Assembly (NCBI GenBank): GCA_910576875.1
Contig: CAJTKI010000038.1
Location: forward strand, 1-15,706
Length of the DNA: 15,706 bases
Source: an uncultured Christensenella sp.
Lineage (GTDB): Bacteria; Bacillota; Clostridia; Christensenellales; UBA3700
Reading direction: 5' to 3'
Under the pieces are notes generated by a model. The model did no database searches. It saw only the letters and a list, made by a program, of their open reading frames with translations, and was not told the origin of the DNA. A program made the position numbers and the translations under genes. Below, piece by piece: positions 7,464 through 15,017 of this stretch (position 1 is the stretch's first letter; each line of letters starts with the position of its first letter).

Positions 7464-8737
7464 AAGAAATCTTGTTGGTGTTTTACTCGGAAGGCATGTA
7501 CGATCAGGCGGCGTACGCGCTGCGCGACTATTGCAATCGGAACGCGCGCGACTTCGAAGTCGTACTCGCGGAAGAGAATCGGTATACCAATTTCAAGCTC
7601 GCGAAACTGCGGCTGGGATTCTACAAAGTCACGGCGCGTTCGCTGCCGTTGTTGAACCGTTTTTCGGGCAATATCCGCCAGAAAGAAAGATGGTTCAAGC
7701 GCGACGAAAGACGCAAAGCGTCCAAAGAAACCAACTCGGACGACAATGCCGACACGAGCGAAAGTTCGAGAGCGTTCAAAGCGCAGTTTTACTGCGTGGA
7801 CAACGTCCTGATGCGCTTCCGTCCCGCGGCGGTGCTGTGTCTGACGCCCAAGTCGCATAAGCGCGTGCTCAACGCGCGGCAGCGGTTGCAAATGAACATG
7901 CCGGTATACGCGATGATGACGGATTATTGTCTGAACCGGAATTTTTTGCAGGAAGATACGGACGGCTATCTCGTGCAAAATAAAATTCTCGCGCAAGCGT
8001 TGCAAAACAAAGACATTCCGTCCGAAAAGATCGAGATCGTCGGTACGCCCGTCGAGTCCGCCAAACTCACGCAGTACGACCGCGCCGAAACGCGCGCGGA
8101 ATTCGGGATCGCCAACGATCTGCCGATCATCACGATGATGGCGGGACGCTACGGCGGCGACGTGCTCAAACATTGTTTCGAGATCATGAGCGGTTATTGC
8201 GACCGTCTCAATCTGGTCGTCATGACGGGCGGCAGCGTGAGTTTGGTCAATTATATCACGAACATCTGCAAGAGCAAATCCATCCAAGACAACGTGTTGT
8301 TGATCGACCGCGTGCAGGATATCGCCAAAGTGTATTCGGTCACCGACGTGCTGTTGACCGCGCCGACGGCGGCAATCACGTACGAGGCGCAGGCGAGACG
8401 CATTCCGTTTGTCGTGCTCGGTGCGATGAACGCGATCGAGAAGGGCAACCTCGACTATCTCACGTCGTACGGCGTCGCGCGGCGCGCATGTACGCCGGAC
8501 GAGATCGTGAGTTCGGTGCTCAATCTGCTCAACAATCCCGATTATTATCGGTTGCAGATCGAGCGGCTGGGCGAATTTACGTCCGACGCCTGCGAAAAAA
8601 CGACGCGCTATCTGCACGATAAGATGTACGAATACCGGCAGCAAAATCCGGACGAAGAAGGAGCGTTCGAGCCGATGACCGCATATGCGCAATCGGACGA
8701 TGCGACCCGACAAGATAGCGACGAGCAAGGAGATTGA
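7460..8737 (+). CDS. GT28/MGDG-synthase-like glycosyltransferase fold protein with eroded motifs
   Basis: A 425-residue protein with the two-domain outline of MGDG-synthase/UgtP and MurG-type enzymes: an N-terminal Rossmann-like start (KEILLVFYSEGMYDQAAYAL), the acceptor-domain segment PVYAMMTDYCLNRNFLQEDTD (148-168), IEIVGTPV (191-198), then a donor-type domain with a GGS turn (257-259), DVLLTAPTAAITYEA (296-310) and a C-terminal helix. Two hallmarks differ. The N-terminal GxGH loop is replaced by GMYDQ, and the donor-sugar KPGG...GQE region reads TAPTA...AIEKGN. A charged insert rich in K, E, D and S (76-106) and a low-complexity acidic tail (396-425) are unusual. It may use a different donor, or be a non-catalytic binding protein. 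ATGA overlap with trhP indicates coupled translation. Confidence 0.6.
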   Translation: MKEILLVFYSEGMYDQAAYALRDYCNRNARDFEVVLAEENRYTNFKLAKLRLGFYKVTARSLPLLNRFSGNIRQKERWFKRDERRKASKETNSDDNADTSESSRAFKAQFYCVDNVLMRFRPAAVLCLTPKSHKRVLNARQRLQMNMPVYAMMTDYCLNRNFLQEDTDGYLVQNKILAQALQNKDIPSEKIEIVGTPVESAKLTQYDRAETRAEFGIANDLPIITMMAGRYGGDVLKHCFEIMSGYCDRLNLVVMTGGSVSLVNYITNICKSKSIQDNVLLIDRVQDIAKVYSVTDVLLTAPTAAITYEAQARRIPFVVLGAMNAIEKGNLDYLTSYGVARRACTPDEIVSSVLNLLNNPDYYRLQIERLGEFTSDACEKTTRYLHDKMYEYRQQNPDEEGAFEPMTAYAQSDDATRQDSDEQGD

Positions 8738-8740
8738 ACG

Positions 8741-9031
8741 ATGATCACGCATATCGTATTGTACCGACTCAAAGATCCGACCGACGAAAACCGCGCGGCG
8801 TTGGTCGAAAAATTCCTGTCGATGCGCGGCAAGATTCCGATGCTGCGCACGATCGAAGCGGGCACGGATGTGGTGCGCAGCGAACGCAGCTACGACGTTG
8901 CGCTCGTGTGCACGTTCGACAACGTGCGCGGGCTGGACGCATATCGCGAGCATCCGGTGCATTTGCCGATTATGGAATACGTGCGCGGCGTCGTCGAGCG
9001 CTCGCACAGCGTGGATTTCGAGAGCCGTTAA
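8741..9031 (+). CDS. Dabb (stress-responsive alpha/beta-barrel) domain protein
   Basis: A 96-residue single-domain protein. It starts with the family's typical ITHIVLYRLKDP and contains SYDVALVCTFDNVRGLDAYREHPVH (49-73), where the YxxHPxH-like motif is the family's best landmark. Dabb proteins are ferredoxin-fold dimers; most bacterial members have no known substrate. The ATG at 8741 is 3 bases after the preceding stop and has AAGGAG at 8726-8731. No membrane or export signal is present. The family is recognised with good confidence, but no role can be assigned in this operon. Confidence 0.85.
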   Translation: MITHIVLYRLKDPTDENRAALVEKFLSMRGKIPMLRTIEAGTDVVRSERSYDVALVCTFDNVRGLDAYREHPVHLPIMEYVRGVVERSHSVDFESR

Positions 9032-9065
9032 GGCGTGCGGCGGACAACCGCCAAAGGAGAGAAGT

Positions 9066-9557
9066 ATGAAAATTCAAATCGTATTGCAAGACGGCAGAAC
9101 GATGCGCGCGACGCTGGACGAACAGGCGGCGCCGTTGACGGTCGCGCATTTCGGAAAATTGATCGACGAAAATTTCTTTCACGGATTGATCTTCCATCGC
9201 GTGATTCCCGGTTTCGTGATTCAGGGCGGCGGCTTGGACGAGCAGATGCAGCCCAAACGTTGCGACAGCGTGCGCGGAGAATTCCGTTCCAACGGGACGG
9301 ACAATCCGTTGCGGCACACGGTCGGCGCGCTGTCGATGGCGCGGACGATGTTCCCCAATTCGGCGACGTCGCAATTCTTCATCTGCGTGGACGACGTGCC
9401 GCATCTGGACGGAGAATACGCGGCGTTCGGGTATCTGGACGATCAGCCCAGTCGCGATATCGCGATTTCGATCGCCATGTCGCCGACCAAGAGCGTCGGC
9501 ATGTACGACGACGTCCCCAAGACGCCGGTCGTCATCGACCGTATCGAGCGCGTCTGA
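9066..9557 (+). CDS. Cyclophilin-type peptidyl-prolyl cis-trans isomerase
   Basis: A 163-residue single-domain cyclophilin without a signal peptide, so it acts in the cytoplasm, speeding proline isomerisation during folding. The signature FHRVIPGFVIQGGG (43-56) supplies the catalytic R45, F50 and Q53. GALSMART (88-95), NSATSQFFI (98-106) and HLDGEYAAFG (113-122) complete the active-site wall. H113 stands where cyclosporin-binding cyclophilins have tryptophan, as in many bacterial members. A strong AAGGAGAG site precedes the ATG at 9066. It is separated by 34 bases from the Dabb gene and has no terminator after it. Confidence 0.93.
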   Translation: MKIQIVLQDGRTMRATLDEQAAPLTVAHFGKLIDENFFHGLIFHRVIPGFVIQGGGLDEQMQPKRCDSVRGEFRSNGTDNPLRHTVGALSMARTMFPNSATSQFFICVDDVPHLDGEYAAFGYLDDQPSRDIAISIAMSPTKSVGMYDDVPKTPVVIDRIERV

Positions 9558-9593
9558 TCTGATAAAAACCCGTGCTCTGCGTATAGTAAGGGT

Positions 9594-10202
9594 ATGGATT
9601 ATGCGACATGGATCGTCGTCGCGCTTGCCGCAGGAGCAATCGCTTGCGGCAAATGCGATCGGACATTGGCAAAATACGGTATCGGGCGCGCGTGCGCGCT
9701 CGCGTTAGTCGGGATCGGCGTTTGGTGGTGCGTCGTGCCGCCGTTGGAGATCGGCGGGACGACGATCCCCGCGGTGACGGTATGGCTGATCGCGACGGCG
9801 GTCGCAATCGGCGGACGATTGTCCGTGCTCGACGCGTTGCGCATGACGGCGGTCGCGTCGGCGGCGTGGATCGCGGGGCGCGTGTATCCGGTGTATCAGC
9901 CCTATCTGTGGGCGGATCTGTGCATCGTCGCGATCGTAGCGGCGAGCGCGTATGCGGTCGATACGCCGACCGTGAAAATCTATCCGACCTGCGTGCTGGC
10001 GGCGTTGGCGTACGCGTCGGGGCAGGCGCTGGCGCAGTCGTCGGACATGGCGCGCATCGCACATACGGCGGTATGGTGCGTGACGGCGTGCGCGGCGGCG
10101 GTCGGATTGCATAAGGCGTTGCGAAACGTCGATGCGCGGACGGACGAAAGCATCCGCCCGCAATACGAGAGAACGAACAGGATCGAACTATGGCAAAAGT
10201 AA
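9594..10202 (+). CDS. Unrecognised multi-pass membrane protein
   Basis: No family is recognised. The 202 residues contain about six or seven hydrophobic segments (near 5-18, 32-50, 57-74, 84-96, 105-122, 132-147 and 157-172). Basic residues such as R32, R75, R83 and R154 lie between them, and a polar, charged C-terminal tail of about 28 residues follows. Alanine and valine dominate, and no catalytic motif stands out; C18, C21, C46, C110, C133, C162 and C166 are scattered. The ATG at 9594 has TAAGGG 1 base upstream of the codon's spacer, a short but usable site. It overlaps the next gene by 13 bases, so it is coupled with the radical-SAM protein. Confidence 0.65.
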   Translation: MDYATWIVVALAAGAIACGKCDRTLAKYGIGRACALALVGIGVWWCVVPPLEIGGTTIPAVTVWLIATAVAIGGRLSVLDALRMTAVASAAWIAGRVYPVYQPYLWADLCIVAIVAASAYAVDTPTVKIYPTCVLAALAYASGQALAQSSDMARIAHTAVWCVTACAAAVGLHKALRNVDARTDESIRPQYERTNRIELWQK

Positions 10203-11476
10203 CGGCAGTACAACCGAACGGCATCGCCCGAGAACTCGGAATCGAGATCGGGGACGAATTGCTCGGATTCGACGAATATCCTTTGACGGATATTCTCGAT
10301 TATTTGTACTATGACGCGCAGGAGTCCTTTGTCATGCACATGCGGACGGCGCAGGGCGAAGACGTCGATATCGAGATCGAAAAGGACGAGAACGAGACGC
10401 TCGGCATGACGCTGGACGAGAGCGCGGAATTGGAACCGATGCGCTGTCGCAACAAATGCATGTTTTGTTTTGTCGATCAGTTGCCGTCGGGCATGCGCGA
10501 TACGCTGTACGTCAAGGACGACGATTATCGACTGAGTTTCGTCAGCGGCAATTACGTGACGTTGACCAACGTCGGACAAAGGGAACTGGAACGCATCGTG
10601 CGTCTGCATCTGAGTCCGTTGTACATATCCGTGCATTGCTACGATCCCGAGATCAAGACCAAGCTGATCGCCAATCCCCGCGGCGCGGAACTGTTTGAAA
10701 AAATGCGGTATCTTGCCGCGCACGGCATCGTCATGCACGCGCAGATCGTCATGTGCAAGGGCATCAACGACGCGCACGAGTTGGAAGAGACGTTGCGACA
10801 GCTGGCGGCGATGCGGCCGCAGGTCAAGACGGTCGCCGTGATTCCGGTCGGCTTGACCGCGCATCGGCAAGGCTTGGCGCAATTGCAACCGATCGACGCG
10901 GATTGCGCGCGCGATACGATCGCGCGGACGGAAAGATTGGATCGGGAGTTCGGCGGCGAATTCTGTTATTGTTCGGACGAATTTTATATCAAAGCGGGCT
11001 TGCCGCTGCCGTCGTACGAGCGTTACGGCGCGTTTGATCAGATCGAAAACGGCGTCGGGCTTGTCGCGGAATTCGAACACGAATTCATGCAGGCGTTGCA
11101 AGCGAGCGCGGGCAGCGCGGCGCGGCGCGACGTATCGTTTGTGACGGGCGTGTCGTTTGCGCCGATTTTGCGCGGGTTGCTCGATCGGGCGGCGGATAAA
11201 TTTCCGGGCGTGCAGGCAAACGTGCTTGCGATTCGCAACAGACATTTCGGAGAGAGCATCACCGTCGCGGGACTCGTGACGGCGGGCGATATATTGGATC
11301 AGATCCGGCGCTTTGCGCCGCATACGGTCATACCGTCTACGATGCTGCGCGAATTTACCGATACGTTTTTGGACGGCATGCGCTTGGACGAACTCGCGCA
11401 ACGCGCGCACACGCATATCCACGTCAGCCACGGCGGCGGCGACGTGATCAAGATTTTGGAAGAGGTGACGGAATGA
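10190..11476 (+). CDS. DUF512-family radical SAM protein with N-terminal PDZ domain
   Basis: A 428-residue protein of the putative Fe-S oxidoreductase family found beside der in many Clostridia. It begins with a PDZ-like domain (about 1-65: VTAVQPNGIARELGIEIGD). The cysteine motif CRNKCMFC (C86, C90, C93) follows and should hold the radical-SAM 4Fe-4S cluster. Next come a partial TIM-barrel (SFVSGNYVTLTN at 116-127, SPLYISVH at 142-149, VMHAQIVMCKGIND at 181-194) and the DUF512 C-terminal domain from about 220, including CYCSDEFY (259-266), NVLAIRNRHFGESITVAGL (344-362) and the glycine-rich end HGGGD. Its reaction is unknown. It starts inside the membrane-protein gene and its stop overlaps the der start (ATGA). 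Confidence 0.88.
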   Translation: MAKVTAVQPNGIARELGIEIGDELLGFDEYPLTDILDYLYYDAQESFVMHMRTAQGEDVDIEIEKDENETLGMTLDESAELEPMRCRNKCMFCFVDQLPSGMRDTLYVKDDDYRLSFVSGNYVTLTNVGQRELERIVRLHLSPLYISVHCYDPEIKTKLIANPRGAELFEKMRYLAAHGIVMHAQIVMCKGINDAHELEETLRQLAAMRPQVKTVAVIPVGLTAHRQGLAQLQPIDADCARDTIARTERLDREFGGEFCYCSDEFYIKAGLPLPSYERYGAFDQIENGVGLVAEFEHEFMQALQASAGSAARRDVSFVTGVSFAPILRGLLDRAADKFPGVQANVLAIRNRHFGESITVAGLVTAGDILDQIRRFAPHTVIPSTMLREFTDTFLDGMRLDELAQRAHTHIHVSHGGGDVIKILEEVTE

Positions 11477-12798
11477 GCAAACCTTTGGTAGCGATCGTCG
11501 GACGTCCGAACGTGGGCAAATCCACGTTGTTCAATCGGATCGTCGGCAAACAGATGAGCATCGTCGAAGATATGGAGGGCGTCACGCGCGACCGTCTGTA
11601 CTGCGATGCGGAATGGTGCGGATGCGCGTTTACGCTCGTCGACACGGGCGGACTGGACATGCGCAGTCAGGATCAGATGTGGGGACATATCCGTCGGCAG
11701 GCGGAGATCGCCGTGGATCTGGCGGACGTGATTTTGTTCGTCGTGGACGGACCTGCGGGGATTACCGCCAACGATCGCGAAGTCGCGCAGTTTTTGCGCG
11801 CGAGCGGCAAGCCGGTCGTCGTCGCGGTCAACAAACTCGACAACAACGAGACGGACAAGCTCTATGAATTTTACGAACTCGGACTCGGCGATCTGGTCGG
11901 CGTATCGGGCACGCAGGCGAAAGGCATCGGAGATCTGCTCGACGAAGTGATCGCGTCGCTGCCCAAGGGCGAGTTGCAGGACGATCCGGACGTATTGCAC
12001 GTCGCGATCGTCGGCAAGCCGAACGCGGGCAAAAGTTCGCTCGTCAACCGTTTGCTCGGATACGATCGCGTGATTGTCAGCGACGTCGCAGGCACGACGC
12101 GGGACGCGATCGATACCCGATTCGAGTGGCGCGGATACCGCTTTAATCTGATCGACACGGCGGGGATCCGCAAGAAGTCGAGCGTGGACGAAGGCGTGGA
12201 ACAATACAGCGTCCTACGGTCGTTGGCGGCGGTGCGGCGCGCGGACGTCGTATGCGTCGTCGTGGACGCGGCGGCGGGCATCAGCGATCAGGACGTCAAG
12301 ATCTGCGGATACGTCCACGAACAGGGCAAGCCGTCCGTCATCGTGATGAACAAATGGGATACCGTCGAAAAGGATACGTATACCGTTAATACCTTCCGCA
12401 AACAGTTGGAAGGAGAATTGAAGTTTATGGATTATTTCGTCCCGATGTTCGTATCGGCTTTGACCGGACAGCGGATGGACAAATTGCTGGAACAGATCGT
12501 GCAGGTGCGCGAGCAGGCTGCCGTGCGCATACAGACCGGCGTGCTCAACGACGTGATCCGCGACGCGGTCATCGCGGTCGAACCGCCCGCGCACAACGGC
12601 AAGCGTCTCAAAGTCTTCTATTGTACGCAGGCGTCCGTCGACCCGCCGACGTTCGTCTTTTTCGTCAACGATACGGAATTGTTGCATTTCAGCTACAAAC
12701 GCTATCTGGAAAACACGCTGCGCAAGGCGTTTACGTTCCGCGGTACGCCGATCCGATTGGTCGTACGCAACCGCAAGGAAGACGAAGCGCAATTCTGA
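11473..12798 (+). CDS. der: Ribosome biogenesis GTPase Der (EngA)
   Basis: Double GTPase needed for late assembly of the 50S ribosomal subunit. The 441-residue length is normal. GTPase domain 1 has GRPNVGKST (10-18), DTGG (57-60) and NKLD (120-123). Domain 2 has GKPNAGKSS (181-189), DTAG (228-231) and NKWD (293-296). A KH-like domain (about 350-441) ends with the typical FRGTPIRLVVRNRKE. The G5 loop of domain 1 reads SGTQAKG rather than the common SAxxxxG. Its ATG overlaps the DUF512 stop by 4 bases. It is the last gene of the long run, as a new promoter follows within 110 bases; no strong terminator is seen after it. Confidence 0.96.
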   Translation: MSKPLVAIVGRPNVGKSTLFNRIVGKQMSIVEDMEGVTRDRLYCDAEWCGCAFTLVDTGGLDMRSQDQMWGHIRRQAEIAVDLADVILFVVDGPAGITANDREVAQFLRASGKPVVVAVNKLDNNETDKLYEFYELGLGDLVGVSGTQAKGIGDLLDEVIASLPKGELQDDPDVLHVAIVGKPNAGKSSLVNRLLGYDRVIVSDVAGTTRDAIDTRFEWRGYRFNLIDTAGIRKKSSVDEGVEQYSVLRSLAAVRRADVVCVVVDAAAGISDQDVKICGYVHEQGKPSVIVMNKWDTVEKDTYTVNTFRKQLEGELKFMDYFVPMFVSALTGQRMDKLLEQIVQVREQAAVRIQTGVLNDVIRDAVIAVEPPAHNGKRLKVFYCTQASVDPPTFVFFVNDTELLHFSYKRYLENTLRKAFTFRGTPIRLVVRNRKEDEAQF

Positions 12799-12841
12799 TC
12801 GCAAAAAACGATCGGAATATTGACGGATTGAAAAGTTTTAC

Positions 12842-12870
12842 TTGCCCGCGCGGCAGGTGTGTGATAAAAT
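12842..12870 (+). promoter_or_regulatory. Extended -10 promoter for the aminotransferase gene
   Basis: TTGCCC (12842-12847), a 17-base spacer and TAAAAT (12865-12870) preceded by TGA form an extended -10 promoter. The ribosome site GAGGAA (12895-12900) lies 5 bases before the ATG at 12906. The stretch is AT-rich around the -10, unlike the coding DNA on both sides. Confidence 0.7.
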
Positions 12871-12905
12871 AATCACGAACAAAATTTTACCCGCGAGGAA
12901 ACGAT

Positions 12906-14171
12906 ATGAATTATACCGCTTTGTCCAAAGATCAGCTCGAGGTATTGCTCGAAAGCGAGCGTGCGGAGTACAAACAAATTGTAGCGCAGAAGTTTAACGT
13001 CGACATCGCGCGCGGCAAGCCCTGCACCGAACAGCTCGATCTGGCGATGGATATGCTCGGCATGCTGAGCGCCGATTCCGACTATCCCAAGGCTTACCGC
13101 AACTACGGCATGCTCGAAGGCATCCCCGAAATGCGCGAATTGTTCGGGCAGATGCTCGGCGTGTCCGCGCAGGAAGTCATCGTCGGCGGCAGCAGCAGTC
13201 TTAATCTGATGTACGACACCGTACAGCGCGCGATGCAGTACGGCGTGATGGGCAACCGTCCGTGGAATCGTTACGAGACGATCAAATTCCTGTGTCCCGT
13301 GCCGGGATACGATCGGCATTTTGCGTTGACGCAGCATTTCGGGATCGAGATGATCAACATTCCGATGGACGACAACGGTCCCAATATGGATTTGATCGAG
13401 CATCTCGTGTCGATCGACGACACGATCAAAGGCATCTGGTGCGTGCCCAAGTATTCCAACCCCACCGGCATTACATACAGCGACGAAGTCGTCACGCGGC
13501 TTGCGACGATGCAGACCAAAGCGCCCGATTTTCGGATTTTCTGGGACAACGCGTATTGCGTGCATGAGTTGACCGATACGCCCGACCAGCTGGCGAATAT
13601 CATGGAGATCGCCAAACAGGCAGGTACGCAGGATCGTATCTATATCTTTACGTCGACGAGCAAAATCACGTTTGCAGGTTCGGGCGTGAGCTGTATCGCC
13701 GCCAGCGCGGCGAATATCCGCGACATCCTGTCGCATATGACGTATCAGACGATCAGTTACAATAAGGTATGGCAATACATGCACTGGCTGTATCTGCGGG
13801 ATATGGACAACGTGCGCGAAATCATGCGCAGACAGATGCAGGTCATCGCTCCCAAATTCCATACCATTCTCAATGCGTTGCAAGAGAACTTCGGTCAGGA
13901 CAACGGCATCGTCTCCTGGACGACGCCGAAGGGCGGGTATTTTATCTCGATGGACGTCTATCCCGGCTGCGCGAAACGCGTCGCACAGCTGTGCAAGCAG
14001 GCAGGTCTGACGATCACTTCGGCAGGCGCGACGTATCCGTACGGCGTGGACGATGCGGATCGCAATCTGCGCATCGCGCCGACCTTTACGTCGGATGAAG
14101 ATTTGGAGATCGCGACGCGCATTCTCGTGTGCTGCGTCAAGATCGCCGCGCTGGAACAACTCGCCGTCTGA
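12906..14171 (+). CDS. Aspartate aminotransferase, subgroup Ic (Aminotran_MocR-like family)
   Basis: PLP enzyme predicted to exchange amino groups between aspartate and glutamate. The 421-residue product has the hallmark N-terminal ARGKPCTEQLDLAMDML (35-51) of the 1c aspartate aminotransferases known from Corynebacterium. Other landmarks are RNYGMLEGIPEMRELF (65-80), GGSSSLNLMYD (94-104) at the cofactor phosphate, CPVPGYDRHF (130-139), SNPTG (184-188), WDNAY (213-217), the Schiff-base lysine K253 in TSTSKITFAGSG and the carboxylate-binding R389 in NLRIAPTF. Cytoplasmic, from nitrogen metabolism. It opens a two-gene unit with the phosphodiesterase 2 bases downstream. Substrate range beyond aspartate cannot be read from sequence. 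Confidence 0.88.
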   Translation: MNYTALSKDQLEVLLESERAEYKQIVAQKFNVDIARGKPCTEQLDLAMDMLGMLSADSDYPKAYRNYGMLEGIPEMRELFGQMLGVSAQEVIVGGSSSLNLMYDTVQRAMQYGVMGNRPWNRYETIKFLCPVPGYDRHFALTQHFGIEMINIPMDDNGPNMDLIEHLVSIDDTIKGIWCVPKYSNPTGITYSDEVVTRLATMQTKAPDFRIFWDNAYCVHELTDTPDQLANIMEIAKQAGTQDRIYIFTSTSKITFAGSGVSCIAASAANIRDILSHMTYQTISYNKVWQYMHWLYLRDMDNVREIMRRQMQVIAPKFHTILNALQENFGQDNGIVSWTTPKGGYFISMDVYPGCAKRVAQLCKQAGLTITSAGATYPYGVDDADRNLRIAPTFTSDEDLEIATRILVCCVKIAALEQLAV

Positions 14172-14173
14172 GT

Positions 14174-14719
14174 ATGAAGATCGTCGTCGCATCCGATCTG
14201 CACGGTTCGGCATATTATGCGCGCAAAGTCGCGGAGCGTTTTGCCGCTGAAGAAGCGCAGTTGCTGATCCTGCTCGGAGATATTTACAATCACGGTCCGC
14301 GCAACCCGTTGCCGACCGACTACGCGCCGATGCAAGTCGCGGAAATTCTCAACGCGCTGTCCGATAGATTGATCGCGATCAAGGGCAATTGCGACAGCGA
14401 AGTCGATCAGATGATCAGCGAGTTTGCGTTGACGCCGTTGGCGCAGGTATTTGCGGACGGGTACAAGATCACTTGCACGCACGGGCACGAGTGGAATATC
14501 GACCGCTTGCCGCCCAATGCGGGGGACATGTTGCTGTACGGACATTTCCACGTCAATTGGATCCGTCGCGTCGGCTCGCTCGTCGTCGCCAATCCCGGAT
14601 CCGCCGCCTTGCCCAAAGACGGTACGCCGCACGGATATCTGACGATCGACGCAGGAACGTTGGCGCTCAAAGATTTGGAGACGGGAGAGACGTTGGAGAC
14701 GGTTTCGATCGGCGCATAA
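14174..14719 (+). CDS. yfcE: YfcE-type metallophosphoesterase
   Basis: A 181-residue calcineurin-like phosphodiesterase of the MJ0936/YfcE type. The binuclear metal site is complete: SDLHG (D8, H10), GDIYNHGP (D36), KGNCD (N72), THGH (H103) and YGHFH (H124, H126), followed by NPGSAALPKDGTPHGYLT (140-157), typical of YfcE. Known relatives hydrolyse model phosphodiesters in a Mn-dependent way; the cellular substrate is unsettled. The ATG at 14174 lies 2 bases after the aminotransferase stop, with no clear Shine-Dalgarno nearby, which suggests coupled translation. It is cytoplasmic, with no signal peptide. Confidence 0.88.
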   Translation: MKIVVASDLHGSAYYARKVAERFAAEEAQLLILLGDIYNHGPRNPLPTDYAPMQVAEILNALSDRLIAIKGNCDSEVDQMISEFALTPLAQVFADGYKITCTHGHEWNIDRLPPNAGDMLLYGHFHVNWIRRVGSLVVANPGSAALPKDGTPHGYLTIDAGTLALKDLETGETLETVSIGA

Positions 14720-14784
14720 TCGTATCCGAAATCGTCGAAACGGATCGCTTTTCGCAATCGCAAAACAGGAAAATTTGTATTCAA

Positions 14785-14819
14785 AAAAGTTCATGGAATG
14801 GCTTATTCCATGAACTTTT
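14785..14819 (+). repeat. 35-base palindrome, copy 1 (hairpin; may serve as yfcE terminator)
   Basis: AAAAGTTCATGGAAT (14785-14799) and ATTCCATGAACTTTT (14805-14819) are perfect inverted repeats of 15 bases around the loop GGCTT. The plus-strand transcript would form a 15-pair stem ending in TTTTCT, so it can act as a terminator for the aminotransferase-phosphodiesterase unit. A second copy lies 147 bases downstream in opposite orientation. Confidence 0.85.
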
Positions 14820-14931
14820 CTAACATTATTTTATTCAACCGAATGAATAAAGTCAAGTCATTTGTCCGAAATAAATGCGCAAACCAATATTTGGCAATCG
14901 TTTTTCAAGGCAAAAATGGCGGATTTGATCA

Positions 14932-14966
14932 AAAAGTTCATGGAATAAGCCATTCTATGAACCGTA
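14932..14966 (-). repeat. 35-base palindrome, copy 2, opposite orientation
   Basis: The left arm AAAAGTTCATGGAAT (14932-14946) is identical to copy 1; the loop AAGCC is the reverse complement of copy 1's GGCTT, showing that the element is inverted. The right arm reads ATTCTATGAAC then CGTA. It differs by one C-to-T change, which still allows G-U pairing, and in the last four bases. No T-run follows, so this copy is not a plus-strand terminator. Confidence 0.8.
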
Positions 14967-15017
14967 TTTTGCGGTATTTTGTAACAAGGAATACGCAAAT
15001 AAAATCGGAAATACAGT

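Larger units (their letters stand above)
14720..15017. other. AT-rich intergenic block with paired palindromes
   Basis: About 300 bases between the phosphodiesterase stop and the next credible start. From about 14760 the DNA turns markedly AT-rich against the GC-rich core genes. It contains the two palindromes at 14785-14819 and 14932-14966, and about 112 bases between them with no recognised gene. A plus-strand frame from 14798 to 15136 (112 codons) runs through both palindromes and overlaps the next gene's signal peptide. It lacks a ribosome site and protein-like features, so it is not called. No convincing promoter for the following gene is seen; TTGTAA...TAAAAT near 14980-15003 has too short a spacer. 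Confidence 0.6.

Noticed and set aside
9559..9592. TATAGT box before the membrane-protein gene
   Set aside because: It overlaps the ribosome site, lies only 7 bases before the start codon and has no -35 partner, so it cannot be a promoter for this gene.
12799..12818. Small GATCG-loop-CGATC hairpin after der
   Set aside because: Only 5 base pairs and no T-run; too weak to call a terminator.
12880..12905. Riboswitch or T-box before the aminotransferase gene
   Set aside because: The leader after the predicted promoter is only about 30 bases, with no antiterminator or specifier structure.
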